Shown: in pieces, positions 26,204 to 34,676 of the stretch
Layout: the number at the start of each line of letters is the position of its first letter
How positions within the stretch are numbered: position 1 is the first letter of the stretch
Origin: Enterococcus aquimarinus
Lineage (GTDB): Bacteria > Bacillota > Bacilli > Lactobacillales > Enterococcaceae
DNA length: 64,000 nt
Direction of reading: 5' to 3'
Assembly (NCBI RefSeq): GCF_001885765.1
Contig: NZ_JXKD01000003.1
Location: 1 to 64,000 of the forward strand
Notes under the pieces: model-generated
What the model was told of the DNA's origin: nothing
Database searches by the model: none
What the model saw: only the letters and a program-made list of their open reading frames with translations
Translations under genes and position numbers: made by a program

Positions 26204-29024
26204 CCGATTTCACTCCTTTACTTGGCTCTATTATAACAGAATGTTGAGGAGAATCGGCTTCTATTTCTTCTTTTGGATAATCTCTTTTGAAGAATTGAGC
26301 GATCTCAGGTAACATCTCGGCCACACTTCTTTCATGAATCGCTAAATCTTTTGGTAATGATTGTTGCAGTTTTTGACCATACGAAGAATGGATTAACCGA
26401 GAATCGAGGACAACCATCACGCCGCGATCTTCTTCCGAGCGAATCAAACGCCCCAAACCTTGACGCAATTTTAATGACGCTTTTGGTAAGGCTTCTTTTT
26501 TAAAATAGTTGTCTCCTTGTTCATCAAGATAGCGCGATTTTGCTTCAATCATCGGTCGTTGCGGGTGATCAAACGGCAAGCGTGTCACAATCAGTAACTG
26601 TAACGTATCGCCCGGTAAATCAACGCCTTGCCAAAAACTATCTGCACCAAATAATACCGCTCCTTTACGATGCCGGAAACGTTTTAAGAGTTTTTCACGA
26701 CTCCCGCCAATTCCTTGGGCAATAATTTCACGACCATTTTCTAAAAAGGACATTTGCATTCGATAATACACTTTTTGTAAAATATCATGCGATGTAAATA
26801 AAACGAGCGTTGATTCTTTTTGCTGTTCTAAAATCGGTGAGAGTGTGCGAACGATAAAATCGACATACTCATAAATTGACAGCTCTTTAATCGCTACTTG
26901 TTCGTTTAAAACAAATAACCGGACTTGTTCATCATAATGATAGGGCGGTGGAATCACTTTTAATTTTGCATCAGGGATTCCTAATCTTTGGGCAAAATAA
27001 TTCGTGAATGTTGCCACTTTTAGTGTCCCACCAACGTATAGAATTTTTTCATAGCGAGGATACCAGGCCGTATTCGGTAAAATTGCTGCTTCTAAATCAA
27101 TTAATTGCATACGCACCGTATTTTGACTGCCGTAAATATACAATTTATGCACATATCTTGGTTCCCAGGATGTAAACCACTGTTTCACAAAAGAGGCTTG
27201 CGCGCTGAGCTCCTCAAAGAAAATCAGTGCTTTACCATAGACGATTTTTTCGCGGGCGAGCCACTGTTCGTTGTGTCGGAAGCAAGCTGCTGCAATTTGC
27301 TGTTGTAACAAGAGACTCTCTTCATAATAAAGGTATAATTTTTTTAGATTTTTCTTTCCTTGATTTGATAAGTTCAAATCATCTCGTGTCACAAACAGTT
27401 CCTCTTTCACTTGAAAAGGTAATAACCATTCGGCAAAAATTTCTTCTTGAATCTCACTAATTTCGGACAAAATCGTTTGATACAACTCAAATAGCTGAAG
27501 GATTTCGGCTTCTTGACTCAGCATCGCTCGCAACGTATCAAATAACTGTCCATCTTCTCCAAGATGCCGTAATTGTCGTTGAAAGACCTCTGTATCAAAA
27601 AACTGATTCGTCACTTGTTCCATCACTTCTGGTAAATGATGCGCTTCATCAATCATTAAGATCTGACTATTCGGAAGATAAGGTGTTTCTCTTCTTGTTT
27701 CTTGTGCTAAAAAAGCATGATTGACAATTAAAAAATTACTTTGAGTCATTTTTTGATTAAGATGAACTAAAAAATCTTCTTGGTAGAAAGCTTGTTTTTT
27801 AGATAGATAGTCGACACCACGATGTTTAATTTCTTCAAAGAGTAAATGATTGAGACTCGTTAAGTTTAACTCACCAAAATCACCGGTTTCTGTCTGCGTG
27901 AGCCAGACTAACAGGCGCATTTGATAGAGACCATATTGTTTTTGGACAATTGGCGCATCTAAAGTTGCTTTAAAACGTTGTAAATCGATGTAGTTTCCTT
28001 TTCCTTTGATGACGGTTGCTTGAATTTTATAATCGAGCAGTTGATTTAATTTAGGAATATCTTCCTCAATCAATTGTTGTTGAAGCAAAATGGAAGCTGT
28101 GCTAATGACGACTGGTTTTTCAGGCGTTGCCAAATAACTAAGGGGTAACAAATAGCCCATCGTTTTCCCCATACCAGTCGAGGCTTCAATTAATAAGTCT
28201 TTTTCATCTTCGTTCGTTACGTGTTTATGAATTAAATTCATCAGCTTACCTTGTTGTGGCCGATAACTTAACCGTTCCTGAAATAGTCTTTGCTTTTGTT
28301 TTTTGGTTTTTGGATACGTGATTTCATAAAGCGGTTGTTCAAAAAGAGTAACTTCTTTCTTTTTTAAGGCAATTTGGTTCACTACCATTAAGTCGGTTGC
28401 TAATTCTGTTGGATTTTGCTTCATTTCAAGGGCTAATTGTTTAATATAATCACTCGTTTGATGACTCGTGACCGAACTCAATGTTGCGATTTTTTCAATC
28501 GTCACAAGGGGTAAGGCCTTCGCTAGTTCTTCAATTCTTAAAAATAAATCAGCCGTTACTTCCGCATCACTGGCTGCTTGATGAGGATTTTCATGTATGA
28601 TACCCAAACTTTCAGCTAAGTCATTTAAGCGATAACTTGATTCGGTCGGCAAAAAGATTTGGGCCAACTCCACCGTATCAATCCCGGCAATTGTTAAGCG
28701 AGGCATCCCACAACGAACCAACTCATGGTTTAAAAAATGATAATCAAAATGAATATTATGAGCCACAAAAACCGTATCCTGCAACAGGTTATAAATGGTT
28801 TGGGCAATGTCTTCAAAATAAGGAGCTTTTTGTACTTGGCGATTGGAGATTTGAGTCAAACTTTGAATTTGACGAGAAATCATTTGACTTGGATTAATAT
28901 CCGTTGAAAAACGTCCGACAATCTTTTGATTTTCAACCAAAACACAACCAAATTGAATCATCCGATCGACTTTTGGATCGGTACCGGTTGTTTCAATGTC
29001 AACAATCGCATAAGTTGTCGTCAT
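26196..29024 (-). CDS. dinG: DinG-family helicase with N-terminal 3'-5' exonuclease domain
   Basis: Residues 1 to about 170 form a DnaQ-like exonuclease (YAIVDIETTGTDP, VAHNIHFDYHFLNHEL, HQAASDAEVTADLF), and the rest is an XPD/DinG-type superfamily 2 helicase with Walker A ASTGMGKT, the DEAHHLPE box and the C-terminal GADSFWQGVDLPG and LRQGLGRLIRSEEDRG motifs. The four iron-sulfur cysteines of Escherichia coli DinG are not seen, as in other Firmicutes DinG proteins, which act mainly as nucleases. It is the first gene of the operon. Length is 942 residues. Confidence 0.94.
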   Translation of the reverse strand: MTTTYAIVDIETTGTDPKVDRMIQFGCVLVENQKIVGRFSTDINPSQMISRQIQSLTQISNRQVQKAPYFEDIAQTIYNLLQDTVFVAHNIHFDYHFLNHELVRCGMPRLTIAGIDTVELAQIFLPTESSYRLNDLAESLGIIHENPHQAASDAEVTADLFLRIEELAKALPLVTIEKIATLSSVTSHQTSDYIKQLALEMKQNPTELATDLMVVNQIALKKKEVTLFEQPLYEITYPKTKKQKQRLFQERLSYRPQQGKLMNLIHKHVTNEDEKDLLIEASTGMGKTMGYLLPLSYLATPEKPVVISTASILLQQQLIEEDIPKLNQLLDYKIQATVIKGKGNYIDLQRFKATLDAPIVQKQYGLYQMRLLVWLTQTETGDFGELNLTSLNHLLFEEIKHRGVDYLSKKQAFYQEDFLVHLNQKMTQSNFLIVNHAFLAQETRRETPYLPNSQILMIDEAHHLPEVMEQVTNQFFDTEVFQRQLRHLGEDGQLFDTLRAMLSQEAEILQLFELYQTILSEISEIQEEIFAEWLLPFQVKEELFVTRDDLNLSNQGKKNLKKLYLYYEESLLLQQQIAAACFRHNEQWLAREKIVYGKALIFFEELSAQASFVKQWFTSWEPRYVHKLYIYGSQNTVRMQLIDLEAAILPNTAWYPRYEKILYVGGTLKVATFTNYFAQRLGIPDAKLKVIPPPYHYDEQVRLFVLNEQVAIKELSIYEYVDFIVRTLSPILEQQKESTLVLFTSHDILQKVYYRMQMSFLENGREIIAQGIGGSREKLLKRFRHRKGAVLFGADSFWQGVDLPGDTLQLLIVTRLPFDHPQRPMIEAKSRYLDEQGDNYFKKEALPKASLKLRQGLGRLIRSEEDRGVMVVLDSRLIHSSYGQKLQQSLPKDLAIHERSVAEMLPEIAQFFKRDYPKEEIEADSPQHSVIIEPSKGVKSGE

Positions 29025-29109
29025 CGAAATATCCCCTCCTTCTCTTGTTCTTTTGATATTATACTATATTTTCATCTGATACGAGACCTTCTTTATGGAT
29101 AAAAAACAA

Positions 29110-29137
29110 AAAAGACGAAGCCGAGGCTTCGTCTTTT
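29110..29137 (-). terminator. cold-shock gene terminator
   Basis: A 12-base stem AAAAGACGAAGC/GCTTCGTCTTTT closes on a CGAG tetraloop just after the csp stop and before the dinG promoter region. Confidence 0.9.
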
Positions 29138-29154
29138 ACTAATTTTAGTTTAAA

Positions 29155-29355
29155 TTAAGCTTTGTTAACGTTAGTTGCTTGAGGGCCACGTTGTCCATCT
29201 TCAACATCGAAAGTCACTGCTTGACCTTCTTCTAAAGTTTTGAAACCTTCGCCTTGGATAGCTGAGAAATGTACGAATACATCTTTACCGTCTTCTGCAG
29301 TGATAAATCCAAAACCTTTATCTGAGTTAAACCATTTTACTGTACCTGTTTCCAT
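29155..29355 (-). CDS. cold shock protein, CspA family
   Basis: A 66-residue OB-fold RNA chaperone with both RNP motifs ([11 protein letters not shown] and DVFVHFSAI). It keeps mRNA unstructured in the cold or in stationary phase. The start at 29355 (METGTVKWF) was chosen because AAGGAGG lies ten bases ahead and this is the family N-terminus. The leader from the -10 box (29481-29486, TATACT) is about 120 bases, a length typical of thermoregulated csp genes. Confidence 0.96.
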   Translation of the reverse strand: METGTVKWFNSDKGFGFITAEDGKDVFVHFSAIQGEGFKTLEEGQAVTFDVEDGQRGPQATNVNKA

Positions 29356-29486
29356 AATTAAAAATCCTCCTTGTGTCTCACACACATATTTTGCAATTCG
29401 TTGTTAAGGTGAAAATTTGGGAGATGTTCTTAAGTTGAAACAAGCTACCAACATTTACCATTACCAAAAACTACATACTTAGTATA
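29356..29486 (-). promoter_or_regulatory. csp promoter and long 5' leader
   Basis: A TATACT -10 element at 29481-29486 precedes an untranslated leader of roughly 120 bases. Leaders of cold-shock mRNAs commonly refold with temperature; I cannot model the fold here. Confidence 0.5.
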
Positions 29487-29556
29487 ACACACAAATCCAA
29501 AAAAAACAGACTTTTCTTAACTTTTTTTAAAATTCGATTCTTTTTAATGCGTTTTC

Positions 29557-30672
29557 TTAATAGCGGAGGCTTGCAATTAATCCTTTTTGTCCAGGAGCAT
29601 TTTTCTGTTCTAGTACATAGACATCGCCGCCATTTATTAAGGTATCGATCGATAAGGAGTTTAACTCTTGGCGCCAATCATACTCTGTGTCTGGATCATC
29701 TCCAAAGCCATCCGTTAAATTGGATGTTGCAATAAACAGCTGACCGATACGCCCTGTTTTTGCACTTTGTTTAATATCGGATAAATGATGCACATATTTT
29801 CCATCCATTAACCTTTGGTAAGCTAACACTTCTTTTTCTTGTAGCTCTTTTTGAATCGATTCTAGATTTTTTTCCAATTCTTGAAGGGATAGTTGTGTTG
29901 GCGAAGACGGAACGGAAATAGTCTGATCTACGTGAATCGAGCGAACGACTTTTCTAAATAATGTTTGATTTTCCGGCAGGCCATAAAGGAAAACCGGCAG
30001 TTTTTCTTCTGTTTCAAAGAAGTCCTTCAAATATTTACCGACTGCAAGATAGTAATTGCTCCAATCAATTTCAAGTTCTTCTTCTTTTGTATTGGTCCCG
30101 TGTCCCGCGTGGTTACCAAGGTTACTTGAAGAGCGGTAATGCAAGACACCACGGCTATCATCGCGTTCTGTCCCTAAAGCAATTTCCAGGGTCGTTGGCG
30201 CATCAGCAGGTAATGGCACTTCTACTAACTTTTTATTCTCCATTTTATACAAAGCCATTGAATCACGATTCAAGGCTAAAACATAATAGGAATAATTAAA
30301 TTGTGCATTTTTGATAATCGCTAGTAGATAAGGTGTGTCTCCAACGTAATATTGATCATCCACTTCAATGCTTAATGGATGCACAAATGTTTCATGAGGT
30401 GTTAAAATAATCGCTAGACTTTTCGAGCCATTGCGCCAAAAGTCGCGATCGTTTAAAATACTATCTGCTTTTTCTTGAATCACAGACCAATCGAGATTTG
30501 GATACCGTTTCTCGTAGCGTTGTTTTGCTTCTTTGACAAAATTCTTGAATTTCAAGTGACTTTTTTCCACTTGTTGGAATGCCACCTGCGTATTTAACAT
30601 AATGGTAACAAAAGGTCCTTCTACTTGGTTCGATGTGAGTTGTAGTAATAAATCTTTGCTGTTTTTCGCCAT
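29557..30672 (-). CDS. baeRF-like (bacterial eRF1-domain-related) protein
   Basis: 371 residues. The C-terminal half carries an eRF1-domain-3-like fold (from about FFETEEKLPVFLYGLPENQTLFRKV, then GRIGQLFIATSN), and the N-terminal half an RNase-like region with AIILTPHETFVHPL. This combination fits the baeRF group, proteins of unknown role thought to act at ribosomes. The subfamily cannot be told by eye. The ATG at 30672 (MAKNSKDLLLQ) follows AGGAGG; an upstream in-frame start would add 20 unlike residues. A single gene with no clear terminator. Confidence 0.62.
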   Translation of the reverse strand: MAKNSKDLLLQLTSNQVEGPFVTIMLNTQVAFQQVEKSHLKFKNFVKEAKQRYEKRYPNLDWSVIQEKADSILNDRDFWRNGSKSLAIILTPHETFVHPLSIEVDDQYYVGDTPYLLAIIKNAQFNYSYYVLALNRDSMALYKMENKKLVEVPLPADAPTTLEIALGTERDDSRGVLHYRSSSNLGNHAGHGTNTKEEELEIDWSNYYLAVGKYLKDFFETEEKLPVFLYGLPENQTLFRKVVRSIHVDQTISVPSSPTQLSLQELEKNLESIQKELQEKEVLAYQRLMDGKYVHHLSDIKQSAKTGRIGQLFIATSNLTDGFGDDPDTEYDWRQELNSLSIDTLINGGDVYVLEQKNAPGQKGLIASLRY

Positions 30673-30732
30673 AAACAAATTCCTCCTACAATTTTTTCTT
30701 CTTACACCTTTAGTGTACCAAAAGACAGACAT

Positions 30733-30954
30733 TCTAGAAAGGAAAACGATTACAAATTAGTGAGAAAAAATAATTTCTGAAGTTTTGGAGGTTTCTCCAA
30801 AGGATTCATCTTGCAATCATCCATCGGGATTAGATGGAGTCATCAGTGTGTGATCCAGTGCGAGTTTTTTACGACTCGATAAAGCCATTAACACAAATGT
30901 CGCACAAGTTCTATCGAATGGTCCTACATAAAAGAATCGATTCCTCCATTAAAA
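30733..30954 (-). other. unassigned intergenic segment with hairpins behind tRNA-Arg
   Basis: This 222-base stretch has no convincing ORF. It holds several small inverted repeats: TTTGGAG-GTTT-CTCCAAA (30784-30801), CCATC-GGGATTA-GATGG, CGAGT-N8-ACTCG, and an enclosing GTGCGA...TCGCAC pair. It lies directly downstream of the tRNA on the minus strand and could be a processed trailer or small RNA. It has no match I recognise to SRP RNA, tmRNA, 6S RNA or RNase P RNA. Confidence 0.3.
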
Positions 30955-31026
30955 TGTCCCCTGTAGGAATCGAACCTACAACTAAACCTTAGGAGGGTCT
31001 TGTAATATCCATTTTACTAAGGGGAC
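30955..31026 (-). tRNA. tRNA-Arg (anticodon CCU)
   Basis: The 72 bases fold into a full cloverleaf: acceptor stem GTCCCCT/AGGGGAC with discriminator A, D stem GTAA/TTAC, anticodon stem AGACC/GGTTT (one G-U) with loop CTCCTAA, and T stem GTAGG/CCTAC around TTCGATT. The anticodon CCU reads AGG. CCA is not encoded. Confidence 0.95.
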
Positions 31027-31032
31027 AAAAAA

Positions 31033-31068
31033 ACTCTTTATTCATCTTAACGCGGATAAATAAAGAGT
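31033..31068 (-). terminator. inverted repeat after the Eis-like gene, overlapping a tRNA promoter
   Basis: Arms ACTCTTTATT (31033-31042) and AATAAAGAGT (31059-31068) are followed by seven T on the minus strand, the form of an intrinsic terminator. The T-run touches the first base of the tRNA. Confidence 0.6.
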
Positions 31069-31072
31069 GCAA
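31044..31072 (-). promoter_or_regulatory. tRNA-Arg promoter inside the hairpin
   Basis: TTGCAC (31067-31072), exactly 17 bases, TAAGAT (31044-31049) on the minus strand. Predicted start is about 10 bases before the mature tRNA 5' end. Confidence 0.65.
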
Positions 31073-31078
31073 TATTAT

Positions 31079-32257
31079 TTAAAAATAATCTTCTAAAATT
31101 GGACGTTTTTTAGGAAATATAGCCGAAATCGCGTTTTCTAACCCCGGTTCAAGAACTAAGAAGCGATAAAAGACTAATTCCTCCAACGACTTGTACCCTA
31201 AAAATAATTGCGTAAATCGTTGAATGGAGGTTTTCATCAACGGTAAGCTAGTTTCGACTACTTTTTGGATAACAACCTCACGATTTGATTGAACGTGAAT
31301 TTCAAAAATCCCAGTATTCCAAGGGCTATAAGAATCTTCTTCGATTTCTATAGCAAAAGAAGTTTGTAAATACTCAAATGGATAGACTTTCAAGAATGCT
31401 TCAATGTCTACTATTTTTACCATCATATCTGGTCGACTAGATAGCTGACTAATGGGACGCTCGTTTAAGAAAAAAGGCGTTTGACCATTAGCAGAGCGCT
31501 CATAAAAAAATTCTTGGACAGAATCGGCGTGCGATGCAATGTACTTATGCAAACCTCGATAAGCAGCCTCCGTTAGATATACCCACTCGACAATGGTGAA
31601 GACTCCTGCTTTCATCTGATAGACCAAATAACCTTGGACTTGCGCTTCTTCATCGTAATAAAGTGCAAAATAATTCCCGGGTTTCATTTGATACTTATAC
31701 TCATACCACCAGGTTTCACGCAGTAAGCAACCTTCTTCCTGGGTCATCGTCGCTGCATAAATTTTCGCAATCGACGCTTTCGCTTCTTGCCAGTCTTTCC
31801 TTAAGACTTTTCCTTTTGGTGAGGCCACCCGAGGCCAGTCTTGATGCGAAATACGGTAACTAGAACGTTCAAATAAAAGCTCATAACCATAACGACGATA
31901 GAATGGGTACGAAAAAGGTGCTAAATAGGAAAATAAAATCCCTTGCTCATAACAATCTTTTAAGAGTTCTTTCATAATGGCATCAATACGGCCTCCTCCA
32001 CGAAAAGAAGGATCGGACGAAACAAAGCCTACGCCGCCCATTTTATGTGTTTTTTGGAAAAAGTTTACGTCAAATGGTGTTAGCATCACTTGACTCGCTA
32101 AGTCATCTCCTTCAAAGGAGCCATAATTAATCGAATGTTCTGCCAAGTAGTGAAATCGTTTTTGATACTCTGCACTATTTTCAAATTGAAATGCATATTG
32201 TGCTAGGTCAAACATCTTAGAATACTCCTGTTGTTGCATTTTTTTTATTTTTTGCAC
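31079..32257 (-). CDS. Eis-like GNAT acetyltransferase
   Basis: About 392 residues. The N-terminal GNAT domain shows the acetyl-CoA loop FVSSDPSFRGGGRI and is followed by SYLAPFSYPFYRRYGYEL, a hallmark of the Eis family; the rest has a second GNAT-like region and a C-terminal sterol-carrier-like domain. Eis enzymes acetylate aminoglycosides or other amines, but most Firmicutes members have no tested substrate. Start: the GTG at 32257 is seven bases behind AGGAGG, better than the adjoining TTG at 32260. A terminator separates it from the PTS genes upstream. Confidence 0.88.
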   Translation of the reverse strand: MQKIKKMQQQEYSKMFDLAQYAFQFENSAEYQKRFHYLAEHSINYGSFEGDDLASQVMLTPFDVNFFQKTHKMGGVGFVSSDPSFRGGGRIDAIMKELLKDCYEQGILFSYLAPFSYPFYRRYGYELLFERSSYRISHQDWPRVASPKGKVLRKDWQEAKASIAKIYAATMTQEEGCLLRETWWYEYKYQMKPGNYFALYYDEEAQVQGYLVYQMKAGVFTIVEWVYLTEAAYRGLHKYIASHADSVQEFFYERSANGQTPFFLNERPISQLSSRPDMMVKIVDIEAFLKVYPFEYLQTSFAIEIEEDSYSPWNTGIFEIHVQSNREVVIQKVVETSLPLMKTSIQRFTQLFLGYKSLEELVFYRFLVLEPGLENAISAIFPKKRPILEDYF

Positions 32258-32281
32258 CAAATTTCCTCCTCGTTTTTGATT

Positions 32282-32322
32282 AAAAAAAACAAAACTTTAG
32301 TAAGTATCACCAAAGTTTTGTT
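32282..32322 (-). terminator. terminator of the PTS operon
   Basis: Arms AACAAAACTTT and AAAGTTTTGTT with a long T-run on the minus strand lie just beyond the IIC stop. Confidence 0.85.
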
Positions 32323-32330
32323 CGAATTTA

Positions 32331-33581
32331 TTAAAGGCTTTGTTCACGTTTAAGTTCTTGTAAAACCCCAATGCGGACAAACGGTGCGTAGATTGCAACA
32401 GAGATGACCAAGTTAACAGCTGCCAAAATCGCTCCGGAGAAACTTTGGGTTGCTAAAAATCCGCCTAAAATCGGTGGTGTTACCCATGGTGGCATTACCG
32501 TTGCAACTGGGACAAGTCCTAATCTAGTTGCCCAGTAAGCCGTCGTGACTAACGTCATTGGTGCTAAAATAAACGGGATAAACATGATTGGGTTTAATAC
32601 AATCGGTAAACCGAATAACATTGGCTCATTAATATTGAACAATCCTGGTGCCATACTTAAGTTGTTGACAACATTATAAGCTTTATGTTTCCGTCCCACA
32701 AGGAAAATCGCGATAATTAGTCCAAAGGTCGCTCCTGTTCCTCCTAAGTTTACAAAACTATCAATAAATGGTTTGTTGACAATGTAAGGAGCCGCTTTTC
32801 CTGCTGTAACGGCTGCTAAGTTTGCTTCGATTGCAGGTGCATTAATCGTTTGTAAAAACGGATCAATCATGTTGGCACCGTGTAATCCAAAGAACCATAA
32901 GAATGGTGTAATAAAGGCGATTAGTAGAGCCGATGGATAACTATTTGCTAATCCCATAAACGGTTCTTGAACAGCCGCGTAAAATGAACCAATAATATCA
33001 GTAATACCAAATGCGGCAAAAATTGCGGCAACTAGACCAAACAAACTGATGACAATCATAGCTGGTAGTAACGCTGCAAATGAACGAGCAACTGCTGGTG
33101 GTACACCATCGGGCATTTTGATGACTAATTTATCATTACCAATTAAGCGAACAAATATTTCAGTTGAGATTAATGCAACAATAATCGCGATAAAAAGGCC
33201 GTTACTTGACATTCCTAGAGCGCCACCTAGTGCAAAGAAGGCTCCCAACGAAACTGCTCCTGCTGCTAAACCATCTTTTCCATAACCATGTGCTAGATTA
33301 TAAGCAACCAGAAAGGCAATTAAAACTGATAAGATCGCAAATGTCCCACTCCAGACAGAACCGCCAAACCCTTTCCAAGCTTCCCCACCGAAAACGGTAT
33401 TCATGGCATTCTGGAAAGCATCAATTGGCAAGTTATTGAACATTACCGCTAACGCCCCTAAAATCATCAGGGGCATCGTCACCATAAAGGCATCACGAAT
33501 GGCAATTAAATGGCGCTGTGCTCCAATTTTAGAAGCTATTGGAACAAACTTTTCTTCCATAAACTCTACAAATCTATCCAT
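32331..33581 (-). CDS. PTS EIIC, lactose/cellobiose family
   Basis: The membrane subunit (416 residues, about ten hydrophobic helices) that carries and releases the phosphorylated sugar. It starts with the typical MDRFVEFMEEKFVPIASKIGAQRHL and contains the conserved FGLHGANMIDPFL and NINEPMLFGLPIVLNP regions; the latter includes the substrate-site glutamate. The family transports cellobiose, chitobiose, lactose or other beta-disaccharides; the substrate here cannot be read. Order IIB-IIA-IIC. No phospho-beta-glucosidase gene is next to it. Confidence 0.93.
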   Translation of the reverse strand: MDRFVEFMEEKFVPIASKIGAQRHLIAIRDAFMVTMPLMILGALAVMFNNLPIDAFQNAMNTVFGGEAWKGFGGSVWSGTFAILSVLIAFLVAYNLAHGYGKDGLAAGAVSLGAFFALGGALGMSSNGLFIAIIVALISTEIFVRLIGNDKLVIKMPDGVPPAVARSFAALLPAMIVISLFGLVAAIFAAFGITDIIGSFYAAVQEPFMGLANSYPSALLIAFITPFLWFFGLHGANMIDPFLQTINAPAIEANLAAVTAGKAAPYIVNKPFIDSFVNLGGTGATFGLIIAIFLVGRKHKAYNVVNNLSMAPGLFNINEPMLFGLPIVLNPIMFIPFILAPMTLVTTAYWATRLGLVPVATVMPPWVTPPILGGFLATQSFSGAILAAVNLVISVAIYAPFVRIGVLQELKREQSL

Positions 33582-33644
33582 TATTACTTCCTCCTATTTT
33601 TGTATTACATGATAAATCCTACCAAAACAGAACTTCCAAAAAAA

Positions 33645-33962
33645 CTATTTTTCTTCTAAGCGACGATAAACATCAACGAATTCACTTGCTAAATCAGTAA
33701 ACGCAATCGAAGTCATTAAATGATCTTGAGCATGAACAGTCAGTAACGTCACAGTCATGTGATCACCTTGTGCTTCTTGAGTTAATAAACCAGTTTGGGC
33801 ACGATGCGCTTCCACTAGTGATGCACGGGCATCCGCTATTTTTTGATCCGCTAATGCGATATCTCCTGCCTTCGCCGCTGCGATTGCTTCCATCGCATCA
33901 CTTTTAGCGTTTCCTCCAAACATAATTAAGCCCATAATTGATTCTAAATTCTTTTCTTCCAC
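33645..33962 (-). CDS. PTS EIIA, lactose/cellobiose family
   Basis: A 105-residue helical subunit that carries phosphate on a histidine from HPr to EIIB. The active site lies in LLTVHAQDHLM (His77, with His81 nearby), and the N-terminal MGLIMFGGNAKSDAMEAI is typical of the trimeric LacF/CelC type. The gene stands between IIB and IIC with short gaps. Confidence 0.95.
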   Translation of the reverse strand: MEEKNLESIMGLIMFGGNAKSDAMEAIAAAKAGDIALADQKIADARASLVEAHRAQTGLLTQEAQGDHMTVTLLTVHAQDHLMTSIAFTDLASEFVDVYRRLEEK

Positions 33963-33983
33963 AATAATATCCCCCTAGTCGTT

Positions 33984-34301
33984 TTACTTAATCAAACCTA
34001 ATGCTTGATCTAATACTTTGTCTCCATCCATCATGCCATAGTGGCGCATATCGATGACATCTAATGGAATCGCTTTTGCTGCTAATTTTTGCTCAAACTG
34101 TGCTTTCATAAAACGAACTTGTGGGCCTAACAGTAAAACATCGACTGCTTTCGTTTCTAATTGTTGATCAGCTTCTGACGCAGAAACTGCAAAAATATCT
34201 GCCTCCATTCCTCTTTCTTTAGCCGCTTTTTCCATTTTTGTCACAAGCAGACTCGTACTCATCCCTGCTGAACAAACTAACATGATTGTTTTTTTTGCCA
34301 T
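33984..34301 (-). CDS. PTS EIIB, lactose/cellobiose family
   Basis: A 105-residue cytoplasmic subunit with the phospho-cysteine Cys10 in MLVCSAGMSTSLLV, typical of EIIB of the cellobiose type. It passes phosphate to the sugar during transport. The ATG at 34301 is preferred over an in-frame GTG at 34310 because the latter overlaps the GAGGTG ribosome site. It is the first gene of the operon, right behind the sigma-54 promoter. Confidence 0.94.
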   Translation of the reverse strand: MAKKTIMLVCSAGMSTSLLVTKMEKAAKERGMEADIFAVSASEADQQLETKAVDVLLLGPQVRFMKAQFEQKLAAKAIPLDVIDMRHYGMMDGDKVLDQALGLIK

Positions 34302-34341
34302 AACATTCACCTCATATTTTTATTCTTACACTTATATTATA

Positions 34342-34358
34342 AGCAATAAGTATGCCAA
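34342..34358 (-). promoter_or_regulatory. sigma-54 (RpoN) -24/-12 promoter of the PTS operon
   Basis: On the minus strand the sequence is TTGGCATA-CTTA-TTGCT. It has the invariant GG and GC doublets exactly ten bases apart and matches the YTGGCAYR-N4-TTGCW consensus throughout. It lies about 40 bases before EIIB, and the neighbouring LevR-like activator is of the sigma-54-dependent class. Confidence 0.88.
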
Positions 34359-34363
34359 CTTTT

Positions 34364-34413
34364 TAAGTGTTCTAAAGCCCGATAAATCAATGTTTGCAAA
34401 AAGAAAACACTTA
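34364..34413 (-). promoter_or_regulatory. candidate activator site upstream of the sigma-54 promoter
   Basis: Two 8-base inverted arms, TAAGTGTT (34364-34371) and AACACTTA (34406-34413), lie just upstream of the -24 box, and a direct repeat ACACTAAG occurs at 34415-34422 and 34497-34504. Either could bind the LevR-like activator. This is a pattern-based guess. Confidence 0.3.
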
Positions 34414-34610
34414 CACACTAAGAGTACACGCTATCTGTTCAGTTTTTTTCGGTTTTAATTTTTGCTTCCTTTTTGTTAATTCGGCAAAGAACTTCAACAC
34501 TAAGCTAGAATGGAGGTAGAATCGTCTTTATATGACAAGCATTTAAAAACAGTTGAAATTTTATATCCTTATGCCGATTTATAAAAAATAAGAGAAATAA
34601 CTCTAAAAAA

Positions 34611-34651
34611 AAGACAAGTCTAATCCTATCAAAGAAGGATAAACTTGTCTT
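34611..34651 (-). terminator. terminator after the LevR-like gene
   Basis: AAGACAAGT and ACTTGTCTT arms plus an inner AATCCT/AGGAT pairing lie just after the activator's stop. Confidence 0.75.
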
Positions 34652-34676
34652 AATCATTTATTTAATGAATCACACA

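Noticed and set aside
28637-28897. Plus-strand frames inside dinG (also near 26540 and 27105-27460)
   Set aside because: All are antisense shadows of the dinG coding sequence with no independent support.
30901-31026. Possible integration site remnant (partial repeat of the tRNA 3' end, GAATCGATTC near 30935-30944)
   Set aside because: Only a short palindrome resembles the T-loop; no integrase, no longer direct repeat of the tRNA end and no foreign gene block next to it.
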